From: Pocillopora verrucosa
Lineage: Eukaryota > Cnidaria > Anthozoa > Scleractinia > Pocilloporidae
Length of the DNA stretch: 64,000 nt
Assembly (NCBI RefSeq): GCF_036669915.1
Contig: NC_089323.1
Location: 18,092,587-18,156,586 of the forward strand
Direction of reading: 5' to 3'
The position numbers and the translations under genes are program-made. This document shows, in pieces, positions 11,801 through 21,992 of this stretch (the stretch's first letter is position 1; every line of letters starts with the position of its first letter). Under the pieces are notes generated by a model. It was not told where the DNA came from. It worked only from the letters and a program-made list of their open reading frames with translations, and made no database searches.

Positions 11801-14800
11801 ACGAAGTATGTTGTTTACTTGCAGGTTCCGATCATTGTCTAATTGTGGAACACCTTGAAGGTGAATACATCAGACGCTCCAATGTAAAACCACTGCTGTG
11901 GGATAGCGACATCCAACTACCTATTGATGAAGTCTACACAAGGTTGCAAATGAAATGGAGAAAGAAGGCGTACTTTCAGCTAACAGAGAAGGAGGTTCAC
12001 ATGTATGAAGTTTTCAAGCCTGCTAGGGAGGGTGAAAAGGGCGCCAGAATGGTACTTGTAGAAGGAAACCCTGGGATTGGGAAGACTACGTTTTGCCTTA
12101 AAATTGCAAGTGATTGGGCCAAAAAATTAGTACCAGTAGAGTTTCACTTCCCCATGTTTCAGTTGTTGTTTCTTCTGAAATGCTGTGATATTCACGAAGA
12201 TACTAAAGACATAGTACAAGCCATCGATGAGCAACTTCTGAATGATGACATTAACAATAAGGAAGAATTTTTGGATTACATCAGAGATGGTAAGAATCAG
12301 GACGAGATTCTTTTAATTCTGGATGGTCTTGATGAGTTACCAAAAGCATCAGAAAATGTCGTAAATAGGCTATTTAGAAGAAAAGTTTTCTCGCGCTGTT
12401 TTATTTTGGCCACCTCACGCGAAGAAAAAGGAATCGATGTCCGGCGGCGCTATGACTTTGATACACTTTTGCAGATTAAAGGGTTCACCTCAGAGGACGC
12501 TACAGATTACATCAGAAAGCATTTTAAAAGCGTTGATCCACAAAATTTGTCAAAAAGCGAGAGGCTCATTGAAACTGTTCAAACAAATACTCACCTAAGT
12601 GTGCTAAGGAGCAATCCGTTGAATCTACTTCTCTTGTGCGTTGTCTTTGAAGACTTTGAAGGGGAACTACCATCTAATCGCACTAAGCTTTATCAGATTA
12701 TTTTTCGATGCTTGTTGAGGCGATATTGCTCCCGAAATGGCTTGAACGTTCATCGGAATGCCGACGAAGCCCTAGAGAATCAATTTAAAAAGTCCCTACT
12801 TGTGCTAGGGGAGTTAGCGTGGAATTGTCTTCGAGAAGACCGCCGTTCGTTTTCGGAAGAGGAACTGGACAAGTTAGAACATTCGAGGACCCGTGTGAGA
12901 AGATTTCCAGCTATCAAATTGGGCCTTGTTTTCATGGAAGCCAGTTCAAGGCCAAGTCAGGAACCAAGACATCAGTGTCATTTTCTTCACAAAACATTTC
13001 AAGAGTTTTTAGCTGCCTTTTACCTAGCCAACCACTTGTCAAGGAGACGACTTAACCTTACTGATCATTCTGTTTTCCGCAAGGAAAGTATGTTAGGTAG
13101 ATACAGACAAGTATTTTTCTTTTTAGCTGGCATATTAGGCATGGAAAGACGGGTGTTTTTCAAAGAGGTTGTAACGATTTTAAGAGAAGACTTCGTGTGG
13201 TGCTACTCGCACCGAGAGTGTGAGTTCTTTCTTGAGCTTTTTCAAGAGAGTGGTGCTGCAGATGATTTAGGCAAAGTTGCGTGCTCCCTTATTCCATTAC
13301 CAAATGTTTTGAAGTTAAATCAGAAACAGCTGTCTTGGTTGAAACTTATACGATATGTGTACGAAGGCGCCATACTCGAAGGTGATGTGGCATCAGTGCA
13401 GCTTACTAAACTGAGCCTGTCGGGCGTGCAGTTTTTCAGTAAAGACAATGTGAACGATCTCCATGGAATTCTCGGAAGCAGTCAAACTCTCACAGAGCTT
13501 GTCATTGGTAATATCGAGAACATGTCCCCTGGAGTTGCAGATCTGTTCGCTGAGAGTTTGTCGTCAAGCACTTCACTAAGAACAGCTACGCTACGACTGT
13601 TTGACGTGAGTACTGAGAGGTTCGCCAGTAATTTTAGCACCTTGCTATCGACTCTCTCGCAATTGGAATGTCTTTCGCTTGAAGTCTTTGGTGTTCTGAA
13701 CAACACTGCTGCACAAGCCGTGAAAGCGTTATTCAAATCATCGCTAATTTCTCTCGCCTTCATTGTTCATGGGGATCAGGATGACCGTTTAATGTCGATT
13801 GTTAGTGAAGGACTTGCAGAGGAAACCGCAGTGGAGTCTCTTAGTTTTGTTGTTTATGAAAGAGTTAGTAACCCTGGAATCGCAGCACTGCAGAAAGGTA
13901 TTCTGCAAAATAGAACTTTGCACTCTTTAGAGTTAAAGGTTTACGGAGATATCCCAGGAGCGTGGATGGCAGCTGTTGCTATCGTACTGGCAGCCAAGAA
14001 ATCATGGAAGTCTCTTGTTATTCATCCAAATGTATGCGGGAAAATTAAATATGAAGCAGGTTTGCTGCCCTATCCTATTCTAGGTGATGCCCCACTAAAG
14101 TCATTAACCGTGAACGTCTGTGGTGAACTGAGCGTTCACAGCTTAAAAGCCCTTACAGATTTTTTTAAGGAAAGTTCGCCACTATCTGGTTTGCACTTGA
14201 ATGTCCGAAGTAAACAAAGCAATGAAGTCGTGGATTGTCTGGTAGACTATTTTCTGGCGAACAGCTCACTACCCTCACGCAGTATTATTTACCTTAGTGG
14301 TGAAATCACAGGCTATGAAGGAACTGCTCTTCAGAGATTAGATCTAGAACATTCTGTCTCAGTGTACTCGAATGGTCTTGATGAGGATCACTTTCCAAGT
14401 GGTTTTCATACTCTCGCCAATTTTTCGTCAGCGTCGGACACGTTTTTAGTTGACGGGAAAACTGCCACATACTTTGAGGTCATTACACTATTAAGCCGTG
14501 CGTCAACAACCATGTTCAATCTCACAGTTAATCTTCACGCTGATGCGAGGGAAGACTGGGCAAAGGGTGTGGGTAATGGCTTGGCGAACAGCAGATCATT
14601 AACTACATTCAGTCTCACAGTTAACAGTCCCGTTGACGTGATGGGAAACTGGGCCAGAGATGTGGGTGATGGCTTGGCGAAAAGCACATCATTGACTACA
14701 TTCATTCTCACAGTTAAAAATTACGTTGACGCGATGGGAAACTGGGCCAGCGATGTGGGTGATTGCTTGGCGAAAAGCACATCATTGACTACATTCAGTC

Positions 14801-15129
14801 TCACAGTTAACGATTACGTTGACGTGATGGGAAACTGGACCAGTGGTGTGGGTAATGGCTTGGCGAAAAGCACATCATTGACTACATTCAGTCTCACAGT
14901 TAACAATTACGTTGACGCGATGGGAGACTGGGCCAGTGGTGTGGGTAATGGCTTGGCGAACAACAGATCATTAACTTCGTTCAGTCTCACAGTTAACAAT
15001 CACGCGGGTGAAAAGGGACACTGGATGAAGGATATAAGCGAGGGCTTGGCAGAGAACGGTTCTTTAACGACGATAAGAGTTGCATTTAGCTTGTACGGTG
15101 AGGACAGAATTCGCCAAACGTTTAGGTAG
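7690..15129 (+). CDS. Composite receptor gene A: GT4 glycosyltransferase - OTU protease - linkers - NACHT - LRR-like repeats
   Basis: This is a proposed NLR-type intracellular receptor. Its exons are 7690-8896, 9174-9424, 9971-10238, 10705-10797, 10970-11062, 11258-11350, 11496-11588 and 11825-15129, the last ending at a TAG. Intron phases agree at every junction (1, 0, 1, 1, 1, 1, 1), and no internal stop interrupts the joined frame. Domains in order are a GT4-fold glycosyltransferase, an OTU cysteine protease, four near-identical 31-residue basic linkers, a NACHT ATPase and six 31-residue LRR-like repeats. NACHT-LRR proteins sense danger or microbes and oligomerise. An N-terminal glycosyltransferase domain on cnidarian NLRs is known to me; the additional OTU is not. 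The alternative is two neighbouring genes (GT-OTU and NACHT-LRR). The upstream start is uncertain: either the ATG at 7717 or one in an earlier exon. Confidence 0.65.
9174..9424 (+). CDS. Exon: OTU cysteine protease, N-terminal half with catalytic Cys, gene A
   Basis: The exon lies between acceptor ttttag and donor gtgagt, entering in phase 1 and leaving in phase 0. It encodes GYRISNNPGSGNCMFYALSE followed by QLE, the OTU signature around the nucleophile Cys (TGT at 9314-9316), then a helix ending in LRQSLVQYLREHPKL. The usual DGNC has Ser in place of Asp (SGNC). Asp at this point is common in OTU deubiquitinases, so activity is uncertain, but Cys and Asn are kept. OTU proteins remove ubiquitin chains. 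No counterpart is seen in unit B. Confidence 0.75.
9971..10238 (+). CDS. Exon: OTU cysteine protease, C-terminal half with catalytic His, gene A
   Basis: The exon starts after tcttttaaag in phase 0 and ends at CAAG/gtaagg in phase 1. It encodes W-GYLTDM, then GTWGDHVILWAAANCYQIAI, the typical second OTU block (GxWGD plus an Ala-rich helix), and ends with HEVHYVSLQPL. The His codon at 10211-10213 fits the catalytic His-Tyr of the family. Together with 9174-9424 it gives an OTU core of about 170 residues, slightly long for OTU but with all main motifs in order. Confidence 0.75.
10705..11588 (+). CDS. Four tandem 93-nt linker exons (10705-10797, 10970-11062, 11258-11350, 11496-11588), gene A
   Basis: Each exon is exactly 93 nt, begins and ends in phase 1, and encodes a 31-residue Ser/Lys/Arg-rich segment of the type DAV-KKSRQ-SNEKVKR followed by SSSVATQSVKR. 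All four have acceptors (accag or aacag) and gtaaat donors, and all are free of stops. The array arose by duplication of a unit of about 240-290 bp that includes intron sequence with CTTCTGTTATCTTTGAAG. Because the exons are symmetric, any number can be included without shifting frame. The function is unknown: possibly a flexible basic hinge or nuclear targeting signal. Unit B has only one such exon (31,984-32,076). Confidence 0.7.
11825..15129 (+). CDS. Exon: NACHT ATPase with LRR-like repeats, gene A
   Basis: This large final exon (acceptor ttgcag, phase 1) encodes about 1,100 residues. The frame is open further left, but that part is intron. The Walker A motif GNPGIGKTT is at 12064-12090 and Walker B LILDGLDELP has its first Asp at 12322. 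ILATSREEKG fits the sensor-1 region, and LHKTFQEFLAAFYLA fits the helical domain after NACHT. The middle third is LRR-like with irregular repeats. The C-terminus has six 31-residue repeats (about 14503-15060) of the pattern SLTTFSLTVN----MG-WA--VG-GLAKS, resembling ribonuclease-inhibitor-type LRRs. No transmembrane segment or signal peptide is seen, so a cytosolic sensor is likely. The protein ends at a TAG at 15127, slightly beyond the copy B stop. Confidence 0.85.
14503..15060 (+). repeat. Six 93-bp coding repeats (LRR-like), gene A
   Basis: Units begin at about 14503, 14596, 14689, 14782, 14875 and 14968, each 93 nt or 31 codons. They share TCATT-ACTACATTCAGTCT and differ mainly in the residues after the TVN motif. 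Unit B has 13 such units at 34,994-36,202. Confidence 0.85.
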
Positions 15130-15796
15130 TCTTGTTCATTCCATTTTTTCTCCGTCTATTGAAAGCGTGAATAGAACTACGTAGAGCTAGAAATTAGGAT
15201 AAGGACACAAAAGAAGAGAAATAACCGTGTTAAAGTTCATTTGTAGACTGTGAGAAGTTAACTAACATATTTAGTCGGGAGGCAAGAATTCAAACGGTGA
15301 ACATACTTATCGTCGTCTTTTACTTATCAGTGTTGTTTCTGTTTGCACAATGTACCAGTTTGGAAAATATTTCGTTCGGACTAACAGTATACATTAATCC
15401 ATAGCTGACAAAAAAGAAAAACATCTGTTGGTAAACATGAATTAGAAACACAGCCCTTTGCGTGTTTTGACGCAAGGAGTGCGCATGTTATTAATTAGAA
15501 ACGAAGTCATAAAACTGATGCGTTGAAATACCAGGATGCCGACACAAAGAGATAAAGTTTCAGTGATCTTTTCTACCATGTCAACGTTTTATAAGATGAG
15601 CCTAAATGTAGATGCGCTGTATCGAATTTTCCGTGAACTTTCTGAAAAATTTATTTATTTTTAACCGGCTCCAAAGAATTGCCTATCCCGCTTATTTCCC
15701 GACCCAACCAACCATTCAGTAATAGGCACATCTCAAGAATAGCAACCGAGATTTGAAATATACTATAAGAAAAAAAGAACTCCTAAGGTAAATTAT

Positions 15797-16020
15797 CCAA
15801 TAGTTCATTTTACAGTTGTGTACTTAGTTGCCAAACCTTTGATTTGGAGTGAGGCTGAAGGTGACCTTGTTGTGATAGAGACCAGTATCTAGTTAGCATG
15901 ATAACATAGTAATTTACATTTGAAAAGCAGCAAGGTTTGTATCATAACAAGGTCAACCTTAGCCTCACCCCTGTTCAAAGGCTTGGCAACCAAGCACACA
16001 ACTGTAAAATGAACTATTGG
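15797..16020. mobile_element. 224-bp MITE-like element with long terminal inverted repeats (unit A only)
   Basis: The element runs from CCAATAGTTCATTTTACAGT to the matching ACTGTAAAATGAACTATTGG. The inverted arms extend imperfectly inward (GTTGTGTACTTAGTTGCCAA against TTGGCAACCAAGCACACAAC) and further through a GGTGACCTTGTT / AACAAGGTCAACC pair. There is no coding capacity. The corresponding place in unit B (about 37,060-37,075) is uninterrupted, so the element probably inserted after the 22-kb duplication. Confidence 0.75.
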
Positions 16021-16334
16021 TATTGACTGGAAATTTCGCCTGCATGACTCCTGGAAAAATTAGGAGATAAAGCATCAAGTTAACGGCATCAGCACACAGC
16101 AAAAATGAACCTCCTTTTCCAGTTATACTAAAACCCTACAGACCCCCCTTTCTTTCCTACCCCCCCCCCCACTCTCAAAACCCCCCCCCCCCGGCCCAAA
16201 ACCCTGTTGGGGAGGGAGGAAATATTCTCCTATTCGCAGCTTATGCAAATATTCTGGTTTAAGTAAAGGCTGAAAGAAGACGGTTAAGAGTTTAATTTTT
16301 CCTGTTTTCGATTTTCCGTTAACGTCGTGATTAG

Positions 16335-16415
16335 TCCAAGTAATCGCACAGGCCCGAGGACAATTCAGGATTTCACTTGTATTTTCGAAGTTTTCCCAAA
16401 ATTGGAAATTTTGGC

Positions 16416-16447
<32 letters not shown>

Positions 16448-16465
16448 GAACTGCCTGAGGGCATT
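16335..16465. repeat. Near-palindromic hairpin of about 130 bp
   Basis: The left arm, containing TTTCACTTGTATTTTCGAAG, pairs with a right arm containing CTTTGAAAATACAAGTGAAA around a centre near 16400. In unit B only the left arm is kept, and the right half is replaced by unrelated sequence (about 37,500-37,620). Confidence 0.6.
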
Positions 16466-17012
16466 TGCGATGACTTGTTTATCACATAAAGGGCTGAATT
16501 TTTGAGGGAATTGCATTCGTGCGCAATGTCCGCGCGATGAAGCCCTTCAATGCCGCCACAAACATCAAAACAAACGTAACTGACCTATAGATTCAATTAA
16601 CATTTTATTTTCAAAATACAGTTGACAACGTTACACGGCTTCATTCAGTTCCATTGCAGGCATTAAATCGTTACCGCAAATAGCAAAAAGGCTCAGTCAA
16701 CATCTAGTAGTGGTGCCTTCAGAAGTGCCCTCTTGATTAAGAAAAAATGCCCTCTGTCTCTGCCAATCAGCATTCAGTAATTTTGCCCCGTGTCGTAAAT
16801 GATCTCGTGACAAGCAATTAGACTGGTTTGATCTACACTATTTTATTCTCTTTCTCACTAGTAACTCCGATCTCACAATCTACTAACTCAAATCACTTGA
16901 AATCACCTATCATATTTCTGTTTTTCCGTCATGAATCTATCAACTAATTCAATGCTTCGGTCAAGACACCCCACATGTGATAAACCTGGGTATCAACGGG
17001 GTGTGTTATTGC

Positions 17013-17706
17013 TTATGAGCCTCGAGTGTCACGGTCTGTGCAATCGTTATGCTCTGTTAACTTCTTATTTTAGTAATTTTTTGAAAATAAATCGAGGGAT
17101 AGAGACGACCGCTGTGAGGTGAATCCGGATGTAGCAATTACATGTTCAATTTTACATTTGTTTGATCTAGCACACTAAACTATAAACGTCTAATCAATTT
17201 TTTTTTTTGGTGGTAGGGGGGAGGAGGGGTGAGTACACCTGACCCAACGAAATAATGAGAGCTACTCTTCTCTGGTGCTGTACGAGAAACGCCATAGCGG
17301 ACAAATAGACTCAGAAAACTGAAAGTTGTATTGACATTTTAACGATATAAAAAGTTGGGGACAGGTGTCACCCGATTTGGGTTTCTATTTCTATCTGTAT
17401 AACTATCGAAAGCGTTTAAGTCAACGCTAACAAAACAAACAAACAAACAAAAACAAACTTTGCGTTCTTTCTTCCCCTTTTTTATTTCCAGGTTATCTAT
17501 TTTGTTATACTTTCTCGAAAAACTCTCTGGCAGAAATAACGCAAATATTTCGCAAGCCTCGAGTGTTACGGTCTGTGTAATCATTATGCTCTGTTAACTT
17601 CTTATTTTAGTGACTTTTTGAAAATAAATCGAGTGATAGAGAGGACCGCTACGAGGTGAATCCGGATGTAGCAATTAGGTGTCCAATTCTACATTTGTTT
17701 GATCTA
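17013..17706. repeat. Direct repeat of about 155 bp (17013-17170 and 17557-17706)
   Basis: Both copies run from CCTCGAGTGT-ACGGTCTGTG through GTGAATCCGGATGTAGCAAT to CATTTGTTTGATCTAG, with scattered substitutions. Unit B keeps only one end of the pattern near 37,957. Confidence 0.65.
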
Positions 17707-18685
17707 GAAATTATATTTTGTGTTAGGGAAAACTTAGCGCAATTTTGATGACTGATGTATGACCAGAGAGGTGCGTAGAAGGTGTGTGTGGGGAGAGATC
17801 GGGGTGATACTGATATGTCAACAGAAATAGGTAGTCTTGCTGTGGTTTGATTGGAAGGCCCTTTTGTTAAGAACTTTGAGTAATCGCGCTTTGGTCTTTA
17901 AGTAGGCTGGAATACCGTATCAAAGAAAAGAGCGGAAATCAAACCTAGCACTGTAGTATAGAACCTCTTTTACCCCCGTGTAGTTCGTGACCACCCTGGG
18001 TGTAACCACAATAGTTCCAAAAGTGAAAGTCCTAGCTCTTCCCATCTAAAGAGGCCCCAAATCTGAAATACTCCTTATTCCCAAGATCTAGGAATTGGTT
18101 CTATCTACTGACCATACCTTTCTTTATTGGTTAGTCGCGAGAATTTATGTTAGTTGGACCGTGCGGAGTTCAATTCGGTTTTAAATCAAACGTGTGATTA
18201 GAAGTGGGATTTCAAAGTAGATTTGATACTCACGAGTGTGAGTCCCAATAGAATAGGACAACACAAATTAATCAAAACTATGAAGAAATTAGAGAACCAA
18301 AATACTCATCCGTTTGACATTTTCATAGATGTAAACATATTTGACTTTTTCCACGAAAAACTGTACCTAAAAGTTGAGCACTTTCGAGAAACTGTACCCA
18401 GAAGTCTGTGTAACAACGCGCAGGTAGCGTGAATTGTTCAGTGACACAAGTATGACCTTTAAACTGTCCTATCAAACTGTCCAGTCACAAGCATGATGGG
18501 TACACTGTTCCATTTGTGCTCCAATTGTATTGCTGATAGCCAATCACGTTCAAGAGATTTTTGATAGCTCTGACAATAAAGTTAAGTAAAGGCAATAGTT
18601 TACAACTATCTTCATTCTCATTACTGGACTGACTGATTTGTGTCAAAAATGTGAGATAAATTACTCCATGATTAATCATGCAAGA

Positions 18686-18944
18686 AAATGGGCTGGCTGT
18701 GCATCAGCACTAAAATGGGCTGGCTGCGCATCAGCACTAAAATGGGCTGGCTGTGCATCAGCACTAAAATGGGCTGGCTGTGCATCAGCACTAAAATGGG
18801 CTGGCTGTGCATCAGCACTAAAATGGGCTGGCTGTGCATCAGCACTAAAATGGGCTGGCTGTGCATCGGCACTAAAATGGACTGGCTGGATGTGCATCAG
18901 CACTAAAATGGGCTGGCTGTGCATCAGCACTAAAATGGGATATA
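18686..18944. repeat. 27-bp minisatellite, about 9 copies, unit A
   Basis: The repeat unit is AAATGGGCTGGCTGTGCATC followed by AGCACTA. One unit carries a 4-bp insertion (GGAT). The period is a multiple of three, so frames are open on both strands, but there is nothing else to suggest coding. It lies just beyond the 3' end of the secreted Cys-rich gene. Unit B has about 6 copies at 41,694-41,860. Confidence 0.9.
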
Positions 18945-19067
18945 CTGCTGTTCTTTTTATCTCTAAAGATACATGTTCGCATTGTGAGATGCTAAATAAG
19001 AAAAGAAATAATCACTTCGGGGAAAATTCATCAAATTTATTTGCACAGTACAGAGCTTATATTATCA

Positions 19068-19704
19068 TTAAAGTACATCGTAACATTTGTTGTTCTTGTA
19101 ATTGTAGCAGTGGTTTTCAGCTTCACATTGTTTAGCTGACAAGCGCAGGTACTTTATCTTGGCTCCCCTGTACTGATAACACACCGAATCTAGCAAATAA
19201 AAATGACACAATAAGCAAAGCAGTTGCTGCCTGATCAACTTTACTAGCACGCGTTTGTTGTGAGCATTTTCAACTTTAGAAAATCAACTCCTTTCAGAGC
19301 TCTTAAATGAGCTTTCGGTGTTTAAGCGAAGCACAGCCACATTCGTTTATCGGTGCTAACAACTCAAAACGAGCCTCACTAATAATGATGGTTATGACTG
19401 CGTGATGTTCAACTCATATGGGGGGGTAAAATTTAGTCTTAAAGATCAATTTAAGTCTTAAAGATCAAGGTTTCAAGCCCGTCTGATTTTCTGCTCTACA
19501 GAGATGGCTCTTAGTTGATAATTTTCCTACCTTTGCTGTAGTAGCATATGGCTGTCATCATATTGCGCCTTCGTGTATCCCACCCATCCGACCAAAAGCA
19601 TCTATCTGGTTTACTCTCACAGTCCTCTTGACTGGTATGCCATGGTGCAGCCATAACTGACATCTGTAATACATACTCACCAGGAGTCACGCATCCGCTG
19701 GGTA
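19068..19704 (-). pseudogene. Orphan 3' exons of the secreted Cys-rich gene (duplicated fragment, unit A)
   Basis: Two minus-strand exons, 19704-19531 (174 nt, phase 1 to 1) and 19189-19068 (122 nt, ending TGA), match exons 3 and 4 of the complete gene at 41,980-44,654. Splice sites and frame are intact, and an AATAAA signal lies just downstream (19036-19041). The first two exons, including the signal peptide, are missing: the duplication ends near 20,049, inside what would be intron 2. It is expressed only if a new 5' exon has been captured. Confidence 0.75.
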
Positions 19705-19919
19705 CTAAAAAGGGTAAAAATCATAATTTATACCAGTAAGATTTTCAAAGTACAGTATCCATTCACCTGGTTTTGTTAAAACACACAATACCAGAGTGCT
19801 TTTCGTTCGAGTCAGTGTCGCCCCCCACCCGAAAATAAATACAGATACTGTTTGTGGGATACTGTATGTGGGATGCTTGTCACAAATTTAGGTGAGGAAT
19901 GCTCTGGATCAACATCTAG

Positions 19920-19990
19920 TTCTCTGTAGCTCAGTGGTAAAGCATAGGAGCATAAATCTGAAGGACTGGGTTCCATTCCTTATAAGGATT
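19920..19990 (+). mobile_element. tRNA-derived SINE head, unit A
   Basis: CTGTAGCTCAGTGGTAAAGC resembles box A of a tRNA promoter and GGGTTCCATTCC resembles box B, at tRNA-like spacing. The cloverleaf is imperfect, so a SINE relic is more likely than a working tRNA. The same sequence is at 42,820-42,890. Confidence 0.55.
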
Positions 19991-20049
19991 CGGATGGTTC
20001 CTCTGATCTACACCCGTAACTCCCTTCCCCCCCACCCTCAAATAAAATA

Positions 20050-21482
20050 AAATAACATGAACTTCCGTAGAATTTGGGTTTATTTCATATTAGGCTATAG
20101 GAAGCAAAAAAATGTATTTTTTAAGGTTTACCTCAAAATGGTGATCTGCAAAATGGCGGCTGTTCATACATACGCAGCCAAAAAACGGAAATAATATACT
20201 TCCCAAAATGTAGATATGGCTGTATTATTTGAACTTTTCTTGTTCCAAAAATTAATTTTCCTCCAAATATTTACTCAGATGATTTCAGGCGATAACAAAT
20301 TAAGAAAACAAGAGTTGAGTGAACTTGACTTAAAATAATTTCAAACGTCATGGAACTTTATCACAGAGCAACCGTTGAATTTTAATCATTAACAAACATT
20401 GCGCAATTTTTACAAACCCCTATCATGGGTACACCCTCTATTAAGCAGACACTTGGGAATGTCCTGAGGGCGTCCACTTAATTGAGGTTTCACTGTACTA
20501 TCATAATAGTAAACGTGATATTTGTGAATGTCCTTACTTTGTCAAGATATTCCTGGACCACAATCTGCTCATGAGATAGGATTCTATCTCCATTTCACAC
20601 CAGAGATATCCTAAAATTAGGACAGAACTACATGTATTAGTCATCAGATTCATCATGAAGGTACCAAAAGAAACTAGTTAGTATGCATGCATGTACATAA
20701 TTATAAGTTGTCAAAAAAAATTCAATTTTCACTTAGATTAAAGCAGAAGGAAGCTTTAAATTCATGTACATGTGATGGAAGGCTTCACCAGTACCCCTGA
20801 TTCACTGAAATATTTCAGGACAGTACCAACAACTGTGCAATAACAAATTGGATTAAGATTAATGTTAATAATATTATAGCACAGGGCTCAGTTGTTTCAA
20901 GGCTCATTAAAACTAGCCAGGGTTAAATTTTAATATGGTATTTTTTATTCCTTCATTCAATTATATTAAAATATCCCATATTTATTTCAGGGCATTCAAT
21001 CATCAAATTTCAGGCAAAGAGAATTATTATAATACTGAATTTTCTTTTAAAGCTTTCAGATCTCAAATCAGATTTCACACTAACCCTGGGTGATATCTTA
21101 ACTAGCTTTAAACAACCTAGCTCTGTACTTTTCAGATATTTTACAAGCACAGTGTGTTGGAAATTTAAGAAAAAAACAAAAAAAATTTAATTTTAATTAA
21201 TAATGAATATATTGAAAATGATCGATGGTGAAATTCAAGATTTTAAATTTTTGTCAAACTTACCCATTTCCCATAGCTCCATTTGCTGGTTTAACAATGA
21301 AGGTTTTGGGTTTGTTTCTTTTTTTTCAGTTCTCTACAATATAGCCTTGAAATGCAGCATTACTGATACAGTGAGAATGGGCAGTAAGCTAAGGAAAGTA
21401 ATTCACTTTAATGTAATTACACTGATGTGGTCATATGACGAAAAAAAAAATCATGGTGCTTTTCTTTTGATCCCTCTTACCA

Positions 21483-21520
<38 letters not shown>

Positions 21521-21980
21521 CTTTTTAATTATACCATCTTGTGGTCAACCTTCATACAAGTACACATACTGTAACAGTTGTGATCTGTAAAGAATGTATA
21601 TTTGGATCAAACTATGCAATTATCACCACTTACTATTACAGTTACATCATATGAAACCACAGTAATTTCTATCATTCGAGGTTAAGCATTCTTTGATGTT
21701 TATAGCTTTATAATAGTATCCTGCATTATTATAATTTTTAATATTTATTTAACATACCACAGTACTAAATCAAACACAGTCCCTGGCTACAGTTCCTGGA
21801 GATACAGTTTACTGTTAGCTGATGGACCATGAGCATTGATTCCAAAGTTTCTATCAATGCTTGCTTCTAAACTCAAGGTGAAGCACAGTATAATGCTGAT
21901 TGTGCAGTCATCACAGTTACATATATTAAATTATACAAAACATCAAACTGCATAAATCTCACTGACAAGAGATATTAGTT
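20050..21980. other. Left part of unit B, no gene recognised
   Basis: This stretch lies between the end of unit A homology and the part of unit B that matches position 1 onward; its unit A counterpart would be left of the window. It is AT-rich, with an (ATT)n run at about 21484-21521. More TTLL exons would be expected here on the minus strand if the gene copy were complete; I could not find them. Confidence 0.4.
21484..21521. repeat. (ATT)n microsatellite
   Basis: A run of TTA/ATT triplets of about 38 bp, perfect except at the ends. Confidence 0.85.
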
Positions 21981-21992
21981 GGTAAAGGATAC

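Larger units (their letters stand above)
15130..18664. other. Intergenic region of unit A: repeats and inverted repeats, no gene recognised
   Basis: The region downstream of the NACHT exon contains a 224-bp inverted-repeat element (15797-16020), a hairpin at 16335-16465, a C-rich tract near 16160-16195 and a direct repeat of about 155 bp (17013-17170 and 17557-17706). The right part, with CCTTTTTG-free single-copy sequence before the minisatellite, matches 37,900-41,690 of unit B apart from a 2.9-kb insertion there. No supported coding region was seen on either strand. Confidence 0.5.

Noticed and set aside
11665..11824. Upstream extension of the NACHT frame with an in-frame ATG at 11665
   Set aside because: This stretch is intron derived from the linker array; a good acceptor at 11824 with matching phase marks the exon start.
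18686..18944. CRISPR array
   Set aside because: The repeats are directly adjacent without spacers, and the sequence is eukaryotic.
18638..19135. Frame encoding KWAGCASAL repeats
   Set aside because: The 27-bp minisatellite keeps frames open on both strands; the continuation overlaps the antisense of the real secreted-gene exon.
19920..19990. Functional tRNA gene
   Set aside because: Box A and B spacing is right, but the stems do not pair well and the same sequence is a dispersed repeat; a SINE head is more likely.
21203..21574. Plus-strand frame of 123 codons with a poly-Tyr tract
   Set aside because: The frame is carried by an (ATT)n microsatellite and has no domain or splice support.
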